From JACOZM01 sp035289385 (lineage in GTDB: Archaea > Nanobdellota > Nanobdellia > Woesearchaeales > GW2011-AR9), in contig DATDXI010000031.1 of assembly GCA_035289385.1 (NCBI GenBank), forward strand, positions 1 to 57,227: a stretch of DNA of 57,227 bases. The letters are read 5' to 3'. Below the pieces are notes generated by a model. That model did no database searches, was not told the origin of the DNA, and was given only the letters and a program-made list of their open reading frames with translations. A program made the position numbers and the translations under genes. Each line of letters starts with the position of its first letter. Within the stretch, counting starts at the first letter, position 1. This document shows positions 1-7,813 of this stretch, piece after piece.

Positions 1-174
1 AAGTTGTTAAAGTTTAAGGTTGATATGGAAGAAAATATTGTCATGCTTGAAGAACAGATGGCTACTTTACAAAGTCATGATAAAGCCGTTCATTTATTTT
101 TGAATAGAAATTATCAAGATGATGTTAGGGCTTTGAAAAAAGGTATAGCATTAGTTGATGCGATGCTGAAGTAG
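1..174 (+). CDS. partial hypothetical protein (C-terminal end)
   Basis: Open from the first base of the window to a TAG stop, so the 5' end may lie outside; an in-frame ATG occurs at 25. The visible 57 residues are charged and look helical, including MLEEQMATLQ and a C-terminus ALVDAMLK. I do not recognise a family. It ends six bases before an antitoxin-like remnant on the same strand, so the two may belong to a decayed toxin-antitoxin or mobile locus (inference). Confidence 0.45.
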   Translation, partial: KLLKFKVDMEENIVMLEEQMATLQSHDKAVHLFLNRNYQDDVRALKKGIALVDAMLK

Positions 175-179
175 GGTAA

Positions 180-365
180 TTCCGAGAGTATAAAAATGAA
201 AGTTATGATGAAGTGATTAAGAGAGTGGTATTCATCGCTAAAACCTGTAAAACGGAACCAGAACTCAGCCAAGAAACGATCAAAGCTATCGAAAAAGCAA
301 GAGAAAGAATACAAAAAGGCAAATTTCTAACTGAAGCAGAAGCAAGAAAGAGACTGGGATTATAA
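180..365 (+). pseudogene. remnant of a RelB-like antitoxin gene
   Basis: The reading frame is preceded by a TAA at 177-179 and has no ATG; the only possible in-frame start is a GTG at 213. The encoded peptide contains ELSQETIKAIEKARERI and ends KGKFLTEAEARKRLGL, the pattern I associate with C-termini of archaeal RelB-type antitoxins. An ATG at 196 in another frame stops after six codons, which suggests a frameshift or loss of the N-terminus. The toxin partner is not visible in the window and could lie upstream. A functional gene using an unusual start is possible but less likely. Confidence 0.45.
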
Positions 366-408
366 TATATATAGAGCGGAAGTGACATCTACCATTATAT
401 CCCTAAAT

Positions 409-418
409 CTTTAAAAAG
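409..418 (+). promoter_or_regulatory. TATA box of the gene at 440
   Basis: CTTTAAAAAG lies 31 bases before the ATG at 440, the spacing seen repeatedly in this window for leaderless-type archaeal promoters. Confidence 0.5.
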
Positions 419-439
419 CGCTTCCATTCTTTCAGAGAA

Positions 440-952
440 ATGAATTACGTCATCTATAAGCCTTCAGAAACGGTCTTCTTGGTGGGAAGGGAACGGCAGC
501 AGATCCAGGATACTATTGAAAGAAAGATACAAGAGTATGACGCTGCTGGAAGGGAACATGGCCTTGTTGTCCCACGTGATGAACAGATCTTAGTCTGCGT
601 CAGGTTAGGCATAACTTGCGGTGTTGCTGATGTGGGAAGCGAAACAGCATATGCTGCCCCTGTTTTGGATAATGTGACATTGCATATGTATCCTCCTGCT
701 GTTAAACCAATTGTAGAGGAAGCTCGAGCTTATCAATCTTCTTCATCGGGGGAATTAGTTCTTTTTACTCCACGGCGTGGAAAATATATGTGGTATCTTC
801 CGGATGATATTATGGGAGCAATGAGAGATTACGATTGGGACAGATTTCTGAAACGGATGGCGCAGCAGCGTGGCGGAACAAAGAAAGCTGTTCTTCCAGC
901 AGATGTGGTTGATGATACGCAGGTGGATCAGTTTGGTAAGCAAAAACGCTAA
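440..952 (+). CDS. hypothetical protein, 170 aa
   Basis: Complete reading frame with an ATG well placed behind a TATA box. The protein has a charged N-terminal helix rich in Arg/Gln/Glu (residues 17-40), a middle with mixed hydrophobic strands (QILVCVRLGITCGVADVG), and a basic tail. No membrane segment or signal peptide. I do not recognise the family. It runs toward mobile element E1, whose left target duplication starts 25 bases after its stop codon. Confidence 0.6.
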   Translation: MNYVIYKPSETVFLVGRERQQIQDTIERKIQEYDAAGREHGLVVPRDEQILVCVRLGITCGVADVGSETAYAAPVLDNVTLHMYPPAVKPIVEEARAYQSSSSGELVLFTPRRGKYMWYLPDDIMGAMRDYDWDRFLKRMAQQRGGTKKAVLPADVVDDTQVDQFGKQKR

Positions 953-976
953 TATTTTCTTGCTACTCTATTTTCC

Positions 977-1210
977 CATCTTCTGTACGTATTTAGTTCC
1001 ACAACAAAAATAGTGGCATTGACCTGCAAGAGCTCACTCTTGCTCGCTCAGGTCACGGAAAATTCAGCCTGCCTCTCAGAATAAAAGCAATGATCATGTG
1101 TTGATTTAAGCATATGGTCAGGCAAGTTATCTTATTTTCAAAGTTCTTAATGAATTTTCCCTCTTGACCTTGCCACTATTTTCAACCGAACTAAATACGG
1201 ACCATCTTTT
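977..1210 (+). mobile_element. E1, structured inverted-repeat element with 8-bp target duplication
   Basis: The element spans 985-1202 (218 bp); flanks 977-984 CATCTTCT and 1203-1210 CATCTTTT form a target duplication with one mismatch. Terminal repeats are GTACGTATTTAGTTC on the left and GAACTAAATACGGAC on the right. Inner arms AAATAGTGGC / GCCACTATTT, GGAAAATTCA / TGAATTTTCC, and GCCTGCC (1067-1073) / GTCAGGC (1117-1123) nest inside. Unlike the other copies it carries an additional hairpin closed by TGACCTG (1020-1026) and CAGGTCA (1049-1055). The right end supplies the last three codons and the stop of the DNA ligase gene. No protein is encoded. Confidence 0.9.
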
Positions 1211-2897
1211 TTACTTCCTCAAGTGTTGTAGCCTGCTCTGCCTTTTTCTCTCTAAACCTGATGAAGCGCGGGAAACGTACAGCTATGCCTGCAGAATGAA
1301 AGGGGCTTTTTGTCAGTTCTGCACCAAGAACTTCTACAACATGATGAGGAGTAAACCAGATATCCGGATGCATCTCTTTCTTGGCAACCACTCTTGCTGG
1401 CTGTTTCTGAACTTCATCCTTTTTTAATTTCTCCGGTAATTCTTCTAAGACTTGATCCGTCAATCCTGTGCCTAACTTGCAGATAGTGAGAAATTGGTCA
1501 TTTTTTTCATCATAACAGGCGCAGAGCAATGCTCCATATGTTCCGGAACGTTTGCCTTTTCCATGAAATGCACCAATAATCACCAGATCAAGAGTATCTG
1601 ACATATCCTGCGTATAATCTTTTTTCCATTTGATCCAGTTCCAGCCTCGTGTTCCTGCTTGGTATTCCCCGTCATGAGATTTTACGATAACTCCTTCATA
1701 GCCTTCTTCAAGCATATTCTGGAAAAATTCATCCAGCTCTTCGATGCTCTCCGTACTGATCCGTTCCGTCAGCGTGATGTGTTTTGTCTTTTTGACGATC
1801 GATGCCAACTTTTTCTGCCGCTGAAGATAAGGCTCGTGAAGATATGTTGTTCCATCATCATACAGTACGTCAAATAATTTTACTTGGACAGGAATATCCT
1901 GGGCATATTGCTCGATGTCATATTTTCTTCTTCTCTGCATCAGAGTTTGAAAGGGCAGATGATTCCCTTCTTTATCGATGGCCACTATCTCTCCTTCAAG
2001 GATATAATCATCACCTTTCACCTGTTTTTGCAGCTCCTTTACCAGATCGGGAAACTGCTGTGTGATCGTATCTAAGCGTCGGGAGAACAGCGTGATCTTT
2101 CCTTTTTTGTCTTTATGAATCTGCACTCGCTCACCATCATATTTCGCTTCAACGGTAAATTGCCCTGTTATTTTTTTAGAAATTTCATCCAGCTGCTCGA
2201 CTCGCTGTGCCAACATCATCTTGATCGGCCGTCCAACTTTCACTTCGATCTTCTCGAGGCCTTTCAGCCCTTTTTTGACGACTGTTTCTGCTATGACTCC
2301 AACGTCTGGGCAGAGATTATATGCCTGTTCCAGATATTCCTTGTTCTTCTTTTCTCCGGTAAAGGCAATGGCTAGTGCATCAAGAACGGTCATATCCCCA
2401 ACTCCCATCCTTAATGTTCCCAAAGCTATCCGGCAGACATATTTTGCTCCTTGAGGGGAAGATTTTTGTAATAAAGAGACGAGGATGTTGCATTTTTGAT
2501 CTTGGCTTCCCGTGCCAGATGCAGTTGCTATCTTATGTAATTTCTCAAACAACTCATGAACGGTTAATGTTTCAAGAGGAACAAGGGTTTGAGGCTTTTT
2601 TTGCAGGACTTGTTCTGCTGTCAATCCAGCATCGCCAGTTTCCTGCATCTTCTTCTGGACTTTGCTGAGTTCTGTGCCGCCTGCTGAGGCAATCGCCTTT
2701 AAGACGGATTTATCGGCCATGCCTAAAACGACGCCTTCAAATTCAGAAGCGATGGTTCCCAGAGTAAGATAGCAGATAACTCCTATGTCTTCTGCAGGCA
2801 CATTTTTTAAGAAATTTGCGAGAATTTCTCTCATCTCGTTTCCGGAAGAGGTCTTTTCCAGATGTTCATAGAGGCTAACTAGCTTTTCAAAGTCCAT
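1191..2897 (-). CDS. lig: ATP-dependent DNA ligase
   Basis: Joins nicks in DNA during replication and repair using ATP. The 568-residue length fits archaeal/eukaryal LigI-type enzymes. The N-terminal DNA-binding region covers about residues 1-235. The nucleotidyltransferase motif KYDGER starts at residue 252, where Lys252 would be adenylylated; further motifs include EGEIVAID, EGYEGVIVKS and WIKWKKDY. The C-terminal OB-fold part contains LVIIGAFHGKGKRSGTYGAL. The final codons Val-Arg-Ile-stop are contributed by the terminal repeat of element E1. Without the element the frame would end Lys-Lys-Met-Gly-Lys-stop, so the enzyme is essentially intact. Confidence 0.97.
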   Translation of the reverse strand: MDFEKLVSLYEHLEKTSSGNEMREILANFLKNVPAEDIGVICYLTLGTIASEFEGVVLGMADKSVLKAIASAGGTELSKVQKKMQETGDAGLTAEQVLQKKPQTLVPLETLTVHELFEKLHKIATASGTGSQDQKCNILVSLLQKSSPQGAKYVCRIALGTLRMGVGDMTVLDALAIAFTGEKKNKEYLEQAYNLCPDVGVIAETVVKKGLKGLEKIEVKVGRPIKMMLAQRVEQLDEISKKITGQFTVEAKYDGERVQIHKDKKGKITLFSRRLDTITQQFPDLVKELQKQVKGDDYILEGEIVAIDKEGNHLPFQTLMQRRRKYDIEQYAQDIPVQVKLFDVLYDDGTTYLHEPYLQRQKKLASIVKKTKHITLTERISTESIEELDEFFQNMLEEGYEGVIVKSHDGEYQAGTRGWNWIKWKKDYTQDMSDTLDLVIIGAFHGKGKRSGTYGALLCACYDEKNDQFLTICKLGTGLTDQVLEELPEKLKKDEVQKQPARVVAKKEMHPDIWFTPHHVVEVLGAELTKSPFHSAGIAVRFPRFIRFREKKAEQATTLEEVKKMVRI

Positions 2898-2984
2898 AGC
2901 TTCGTAAGAGAAATGTGGTATTTAAAGGTTTAGGAGTCTCTGGCTGAGGAGAAAGATAAACCAATAAAAAATAAAACTTTTTTT

Positions 2985-4004
2985 CTATTCAGCTACCGTC
3001 TCGATAATCTTGCTTAGCACTAAATAGGGGTTCATATTGGCAGCTGGCCTTCTATCTTCTAGATAGCCTCTCCCCGCTTCATGGACATGTAATGGAATAC
3101 GGATGCTTGCCCCACGGTCACTAACACCATGGCGGAAGGTATGGATATCACACGTTTCATGTTTTCCCGTGAGGCGGAGATTATTTCCTGCTCCATAGAC
3201 AGCAATATGCTCCTGATGCTTAGCTTCCATCTTTTTGGCAATGTGATGGAAATCGGCCTGGCCTTCGCGCATCGCTTTAGTAGAAAAGTTAGTATGCGCG
3301 CCTGCACCGTTCCAGTCTCCTTCTTTTGGCTTAGGGCTCAGAGAAACAGAAACACCATACTTTTCCCCGATGCGCTCCATTAAATAGCGCGCTACAATCA
3401 AATGGTCAGCAGCTTCCAATGGCCCTACCGCGCCAACTTGGAATTCCCATTGTCCTGGCATGACTTCTGCATTGATGCCACAGACACTTAATCCTGCGGC
3501 GAGACAAGCGTCAAGATGTTCTTCTACTATTTCTCTGCCATAAACTTTATCTGCGCCAGCACCACAGTAATATTTTCCCTGTGGCTCTGGTACGCCATTT
3601 ATCGGAAAGCCTAATGGTCTTCCATCCTTAAAAAAAGTGTACTCTTGCTCGATGCCAAACCAGAACTCCTGCCCGTTGGCTTTAGCTACAGCTTCTCGCA
3701 GTTTCAAGCGCTTATTGCTGGGGTGGGAAATATTTTTTGCTTGGAATACTTCATTTAAGACAAGAATATGTTTATTTGTACCATTATTTCGTAAGGGGTC
3801 CCAGCAGCTAAAGACCGGCTTTAAAATACAATCGGAGCTATGCCCTGCTGCTTGATTGGTGCTGCTGCCATCAAATCCCCATTCCGGAACTTCTATCTCC
3901 ATAAGATCAGCACCTTCTTGAACATCAAGAATCTTTGTTTTACTTCTGATGTGTGGTGTTGGCTCCGTACCATCTAACCATAAATATTCTGCTTTTATCT
4001 TCAT
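2985..4004 (-). CDS. glnA: glutamine synthetase, type II (eukaryote-like)
   Basis: Makes glutamine from glutamate, ammonia and ATP. At 339 residues it matches the short GSII family rather than the roughly 440-470 residue GSI typical of archaea. Visible motifs are WGFDGSS (42-48), FGIEQEY with metal ligands Glu119 and Glu121, GINAEVMPGQWEFQVG with Glu180 and Glu187, GAGAHTNFS with His237, DRGASIRIP with Arg297, and EDRRPAANMNPY near the end. Divergent from an Lrp-type regulator across a 206-bp spacer. Upstream on its strand lie a TATA-like GATAAAATAT and a GGGGTGG ribosome-binding sequence just before the ATG. The type suggests horizontal acquisition (inference). Confidence 0.95.
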   Translation of the reverse strand: MKIKAEYLWLDGTEPTPHIRSKTKILDVQEGADLMEIEVPEWGFDGSSTNQAAGHSSDCILKPVFSCWDPLRNNGTNKHILVLNEVFQAKNISHPSNKRLKLREAVAKANGQEFWFGIEQEYTFFKDGRPLGFPINGVPEPQGKYYCGAGADKVYGREIVEEHLDACLAAGLSVCGINAEVMPGQWEFQVGAVGPLEAADHLIVARYLMERIGEKYGVSVSLSPKPKEGDWNGAGAHTNFSTKAMREGQADFHHIAKKMEAKHQEHIAVYGAGNNLRLTGKHETCDIHTFRHGVSDRGASIRIPLHVHEAGRGYLEDRRPAANMNPYLVLSKIIETVAE

Positions 4005-4210
4005 TGTTCCACCCCTTCTTTTGTCTTTACTATCCTATCCCTCTTCATTATTTCTCCAGTAAAGGATATTTTATCGAATAAGACTAGCTGTGAGAATACA
4101 TATATTACTTTTATGTTCTTTTTAGTTAATATTTGTAGCATTATTTAAGAAAATTTATATAATCTGTAAATATTCTTTCCCTTATCTGGGGGAAAAATAA
4201 ACATTTGTCA
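4005..4210. promoter_or_regulatory. divergent glnA / Lrp control region with palindromic operator candidate
   Basis: Holds promoters for both flanking genes. The regulator-side TATA is around 4153-4160 (TTTATATA). Between it and the regulator ATG lies TTTCCC (4176-4181) and GGGAAA (4190-4195), an interrupted palindrome at the position expected for autoregulation by a dimeric Lrp-type repressor. Binding is inferred from position only. Confidence 0.45.
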
Positions 4211-4666
4211 ATGATTGATGCAACGGATAAAAAGATTCTGCAGATTTTGCAAGTAAATGCGCGGCTTTCTTTTCGTGAAGTGGCAAAGAAGGCGCAGGTT
4301 TCTGTCGTAACGGTCATGCATCGTGTCAAGGCGCTGCAGGAGCAGGGGATCATAACTTCCTATACTATTCTTTGTGATGAAGAGAAGCTAGGATATGATA
4401 TTCAAGCAGTAATTAACTTGCGTATTTCTAAAGGAAAGCTCTTTGAGGTAGAACGTTCTATTGCTATTCTTCCAGAAGTATTTGCCTTATATGACCTCAC
4501 GGGAGAGTTCGATGCCTTAATCATTGCTAAATTCAAGAGTAGGAAAAATTTAGATGCTTTTTTAAAGAGAATCCAGCGCTTTGATTTTGTGGAGCGCACC
4601 CAGACATCTTTAGTTTTGAATACGATTAAAGAGAAGCCGTTGGCTATATCTGAAGATCGAAAATAA
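4211..4666 (+). CDS. Lrp/AsnC-family transcriptional regulator
   Basis: A 151-residue protein from the ATG at 4211; a TTG six bases upstream could add two residues. The N-terminal helix-turn-helix starts DATDKKILQILQVNARLSFREVAKK (residues 3-27) and continues SVVTVMHRVKALQEQGII, typical of Lrp/AsnC proteins. The C-terminal RAM-like ligand-binding domain includes YDIQAVINLRISKG and YDLTGEFDALIIAKF. It is divergent from a glutamine synthetase gene, so control of nitrogen assimilation in response to an amino acid is a reasonable inference. A palindrome between its TATA box and start suggests autoregulation. Confidence 0.92.
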   Translation: MIDATDKKILQILQVNARLSFREVAKKAQVSVVTVMHRVKALQEQGIITSYTILCDEEKLGYDIQAVINLRISKGKLFEVERSIAILPEVFALYDLTGEFDALIIAKFKSRKNLDAFLKRIQRFDFVERTQTSLVLNTIKEKPLAISEDRK

Positions 4667-4714
4667 ATAGCTTCTTTCACAATCTTTAAAAAGTGTTTCT
4701 ACTCATGAATAGTT

Positions 4715-5182
4715 ATGAGATTATCTGCGCTGCTTGTGACATTGGTTATGGTCATCCTGCTTTCTCTGGGTGTTCTTTCCTTAACAGAGAAACAGATTCC
4801 TTCCAGCCCTACTGTGGGGAAAGAAGTCTATTCTCCAAATGATTGGGTTAAAGAGAGTCAGATTAAGGTCTATCCGGAGAGGGTTATCTTAAACATCCCT
4901 CAATCGTCTTGGGCCAGCTTTACCGATACTAACTCGATGGATCCGTTTATTGATGCTGGTGCTAATGCTATCCAAATCAAGCCATTGCCAGGACAAGTAG
5001 GAGTAGGAGATGTCATTGCTTACCATAGCGCTTCTGGAACGATCATCCATAGGGTGATAGAACGTGGTATCGATGATAAGGGGATCTTTTATCTTGTAAA
5101 AGGAGACAATAATGCTTATCCTGATTCGATGAAAGTAAGGGATAATGATATTGTAGGTGTGGTTGTGGCAGTGGTGTATTGA
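4715..5182 (+). CDS. signal peptidase I-like membrane serine protease
   Basis: A 155-residue S24/S26-type protein. A single N-terminal hydrophobic segment (residues 5-23) would anchor it with the catalytic part outside. The active-site serine box reads TNSMDP (Ser74). The second box has histidine rather than lysine, GTIIHRVI (His112), as in ER-type and archaeal signal peptidases. The KGDNN motif (Asp131) follows. It probably cleaves signal peptides of exported proteins such as those encoded at 15471 and 27530. It is shorter than bacterial enzymes but matches the core fold. A related self-cleaving S24 protein is the alternative. Confidence 0.82.
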   Translation: MRLSALLVTLVMVILLSLGVLSLTEKQIPSSPTVGKEVYSPNDWVKESQIKVYPERVILNIPQSSWASFTDTNSMDPFIDAGANAIQIKPLPGQVGVGDVIAYHSASGTIIHRVIERGIDDKGIFYLVKGDNNAYPDSMKVRDNDIVGVVVAVVY

Positions 5183-5259
5183 GGGAGAGATATAAAAACA
5201 GAAACCCATAAAAAGGGATTAACAATTATCAAACATAATTTAAGTGAGGAAATATAAGC

Positions 5260-5793
5260 ATGCCATGTCATGGTTCAGTTCAAAGTAAGATAGTTGGGGG
5301 TGGGGTTACTGAGAAAAAAACTCTTAAGAAAATTAGAGATCTCTATATCAAGATGTTTGAAGAAGAAGGATGGAAACTGAGAAAACAAGACGGAAACTCG
5401 TTCCAAATGGATACGGGTTCATTTATGGGAATTAAAAGTGACCAAATCATAATTCAGCTAAAGCCTTATGGGAAACAACTACTTATCACTTTGAACTTTC
5501 AAACGGGGCGTTCAGAATTGAGAGATGGTATTGATTTGAAGTACGAAACATTTGATTATTTTGATATATTCACAGAAACAATACCTGATATTATTAATGA
5601 AGAACTTGGAATTCCAACAAGTTTTGAGAAAGAGCGAGAAGAAGAAGAGGAAAGAAGAAAGGGTAATAAAGTTCACAAAATCGAAAGAAATATACCTCAA
5701 ATGCTCAAGGATTTAACAGAACTCTACCAACAAGGAATTTTAACAAAAAAAGAATTCCAAGAGAAGAAAAAGAAACTTATGGATCTTTTATAA
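5260..5793 (+). CDS. hypothetical protein with C-terminal SHOCT-like domain
   Basis: 177 residues. The N-terminal two thirds is a mixed alpha/beta domain I do not recognise, containing LYIKMFEEEGWKLRK and QIIIQLKPYGKQLLITLNF. A charged linker of Glu/Arg (about residues 124-134) leads to LKDLTELYQQGILTKKEFQEK, the short C-terminal oligomerisation domain pattern called SHOCT. No signal peptide or membrane segment. SHOCT domains usually mediate oligomerisation, so that is the likely role of the tail; the rest is unknown. Confidence 0.7.
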   Translation: MPCHGSVQSKIVGGGVTEKKTLKKIRDLYIKMFEEEGWKLRKQDGNSFQMDTGSFMGIKSDQIIIQLKPYGKQLLITLNFQTGRSELRDGIDLKYETFDYFDIFTETIPDIINEELGIPTSFEKEREEEEERRKGNKVHKIERNIPQMLKDLTELYQQGILTKKEFQEKKKKLMDLL

Positions 5794-6162
5794 AACAATG
5801 ATGTCTAAAGAACATATCGAAAGAAACCTACTACTTGTCTTTGTTGGGATTATCTTCTGTTCGACTAACCAAAAAATAGACTAATTTGTAATAAATATGT
5901 GGCTACTATTAGTACTACTCTGATATACCTATTTTCATTAAAAAGGATTGACCTAAACAACACAAGACAAGGGTTCCGTTTAGTAAACGACTATTTAATA
6001 TCAGCTGTTCATTGTCGGGTGGAAATAGCCTCTTTTAAACCAAAAAAAACAAAAAGTTTATTAATAACCATTCTTTTTAAGACTTAACATGATCCCAAGT
6101 GTTCCTACGGGGACGCTTGATGAACCTATTTTCTAAAAGAGATTGGTGGTAGGTAATTTTTA
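5794..6162 (+). other. 369-bp intergenic stretch with a UNCG-type hairpin
   Basis: No convincing gene. A 27-codon frame at 5801-5884 (MSKEHIERNLLLVFVG at its start) and a 62-codon frame at 5899-6087 lack family or promoter support. The notable structure is AAGTGTTCC (6097-6105), loop TACG, GGGACGCTT (6110-6118): nine pairs including two G-U pairs with a C(UACG)G tetraloop, stable as RNA. It sits 45 bases before the NYN-domain gene and could be in its 5' leader. Confidence 0.5.
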
Positions 6163-6735
6163 ATGACACTCGAGAAAACAGCAGTACTTATAGATGGGGG
6201 ATATTTTGGTAAAATCTCTAAACATTTTGGTAATGGCAAACACCTATCGGTTAATATAGTAACATTTTCTAAATATTTGTCTATTAAAAAAGGTTTATGG
6301 ATGAATGAAATTATTTATTATACTGCCCCCCCATTTCAGAGTACTCCTCCGACAGAAGAAGAGATAAAAAGGAAAGGGGGTTATGATAGATTTATCTCAA
6401 AATTAACAAAACATCCCGAAGTTACCGTAAGAGAAGGGAGGGTTCAAAAACTAGAAGAATATAAACAAAAAGGAGTTGATACTTTGTTAGTGATGGATTT
6501 AATGAGTTTCGCAATTAGTAAGAAATACAAAAAGATTATTTTGTTGGCGTGTGATACTGATTTTGTACCTGTGATTAGAAAATTAGAAAAAGATGATGGA
6601 ATTACTACTATCTTATATTATTATTCGGATAGAATAAGAAAATCAAAATTTTCCATGTCAAACGAAATACTCGATATTTGTAGAGAGAAATCATTACTAA
6701 CAAAAGAACATTTTACTAGACATTTATATCATTAG
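6163..6735 (+). CDS. NYN-domain (LabA/DUF88-like) protein, probable RNase
   Basis: 190 residues with the PIN-like NYN fold. The first acidic residue is in AVLIDGGYF (Asp11), then KGVDTLLVMDLM (Asp106 and Asp112), and LLACDTDFVPVI (Asp131, Asp133), the usual metal-binding cluster. Members are often RNA endonucleases, but no substrate can be read from the sequence. The gene stands alone, preceded by a hairpin that could be part of its leader. AT content is high relative to metabolic neighbours, which would fit accessory DNA. Confidence 0.85.
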   Translation: MTLEKTAVLIDGGYFGKISKHFGNGKHLSVNIVTFSKYLSIKKGLWMNEIIYYTAPPFQSTPPTEEEIKRKGGYDRFISKLTKHPEVTVREGRVQKLEEYKQKGVDTLLVMDLMSFAISKKYKKIILLACDTDFVPVIRKLEKDDGITTILYYYSDRIRKSKFSMSNEILDICREKSLLTKEHFTRHLYH

Positions 6736-6812
6736 AGTTTTATTTTTCCTCCCTTCTTTTACCAGCCTTCACTTACCACCTGATAGTTGAACGGAACCAT
6801 AAACAAGAAAAA

Positions 6813-6820
6813 CTTATAAA
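6813..6820 (+). promoter_or_regulatory. TATA box of the 35-aa basic protein gene
   Basis: CTTATAAA 31 bases before the ATG at 6844, consistent with a leaderless transcript. Confidence 0.6.
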
Positions 6821-6843
6821 CCCCATCCATCTTCTAAAAAAAC

Positions 6844-6951
6844 ATGGCCAGAAAGATACATACAAGGATCAAAAGAAGGATGGGTATCCGCTCCAATAAG
6901 TCTGGGGCTAAAGAATTAAAAAGAAGAAAAATGAAACGGATGAAGCTTTAA
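6844..6951 (+). CDS. very small, highly basic protein (35 aa)
   Basis: The 35-residue frame begins MARKIHTRIKRRMGIRSNKS and ends KRRKMKRMKL. About 15 of 35 residues are Lys or Arg and there is one acidic residue, so it should bind RNA or be a small ribosomal component of the L41e/S30e type; I cannot assign it to a named family. The case for a real gene is a well-spaced TATA box, a start codon near the predicted transcription start, and coding bias. The next gene has its own promoter. Confidence 0.6.
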   Translation: MARKIHTRIKRRMGIRSNKSGAKELKRRKMKRMKL

Positions 6952-7005
6952 GCTTATTCTTGCTGCTTCTTTAGTAGTGCATACTTTACGTTATATCTGC
7001 ATAAT

Positions 7006-7015
7006 ATTTATAAAT
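7006..7015 (+). promoter_or_regulatory. TATA box of the gene at 7039
   Basis: ATTTATAAAT, 33 bases before the ATG at 7039. Confidence 0.6.
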
Positions 7016-7038
7016 CGCTTCCTTTTATAGGGGATAGT

Positions 7039-7782
7039 ATGGATTCTCCTGAAATGCAAAGTGGAATTGTGGAACAGCATTTGAAGAATGATCACCCATT
7101 ATTAAGGAAATATACTAATGGACGATTATCTTCAGGTGGTTCTGGTCCAGATTTTTTTTCTGCTTCATCTGAACTTTGTGGTTTACCAAATATTGATAAT
7201 AATAGTTATCTGCCCCATTTTGAGTTTAATGTTGGTTCTGCTTATCATATTGAAGTTAGTAGGGAAGTTATGTCTGGAGAAACAATATATCATAAGTCAG
7301 ATGGTATCCTCATGCACTTAAAATCGAGAGATGGAGACGGTCTAATTGAGGTTTGTTTTCCAACAGTATCAGGATTGTTTGATTTACGAAATTTGTCAAG
7401 ACAAGGTTCACTTTTAACTATCCCGCAAGTAAGAGACGAAGATAGAGAAAGGTTACCTATCGATAAAAGCCAAGTTCATGCTGGTTTTTATTTTAGGGCT
7501 TCTTCAACTTCGTATGGACAATTAGTTGCAAGAATGGAGATTGATCATCCTGCAGCAGAAGAAGTAATAATGGCATACTTAGAAACAATCGATCGAAGAT
7601 TTGCTGATTATAGCCAACTCCAGCAACATTTTACTGAAAGAGACGATAAAGGTAATCGTTTGTGGGAAGATCAAAATCAGCAGTCAAGGGGCTATAATAG
7701 AAAAAGAGGAAGATTACATAACGCTTTATTTGGTGAGCTGGCTGATATTTTAAAGAAAGCTGATCTTGAATTAAACCGCTAA
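7039..7782 (+). CDS. hypothetical protein, 247 aa
   Basis: A soluble protein with no signal peptide or membrane helix. The middle is predicted beta-rich (FEFNVGSAYHIEV, DGLIEVCFPTVSGLF, AGFYFRASS). The C-terminal third is helical and basic (YNRKRGRLHNALFGELADIL). I recognise no family or catalytic motif. It has its own TATA box and is followed 31 bases later by the DUF4010 membrane protein gene. Confidence 0.65.
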   Translation: MDSPEMQSGIVEQHLKNDHPLLRKYTNGRLSSGGSGPDFFSASSELCGLPNIDNNSYLPHFEFNVGSAYHIEVSREVMSGETIYHKSDGILMHLKSRDGDGLIEVCFPTVSGLFDLRNLSRQGSLLTIPQVRDEDRERLPIDKSQVHAGFYFRASSTSYGQLVARMEIDHPAAEEVIMAYLETIDRRFADYSQLQQHFTERDDKGNRLWEDQNQQSRGYNRKRGRLHNALFGELADILKKADLELNR

Positions 7783-7813
7783 GCTTTTATACTCCTAAAT
7801 TTTAGTTCTAGCT

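Noticed and set aside
114..388. Two minus-strand frames opposite the antitoxin remnant
   Set aside because: Phe/Ser-rich translations with no start signals, typical of frames opposite charged coding sequence.
5899..6087. 62-codon frame on the plus strand
   Set aside because: No promoter, no SD, no recognisable composition, and it lies in a region with many stops in all frames.
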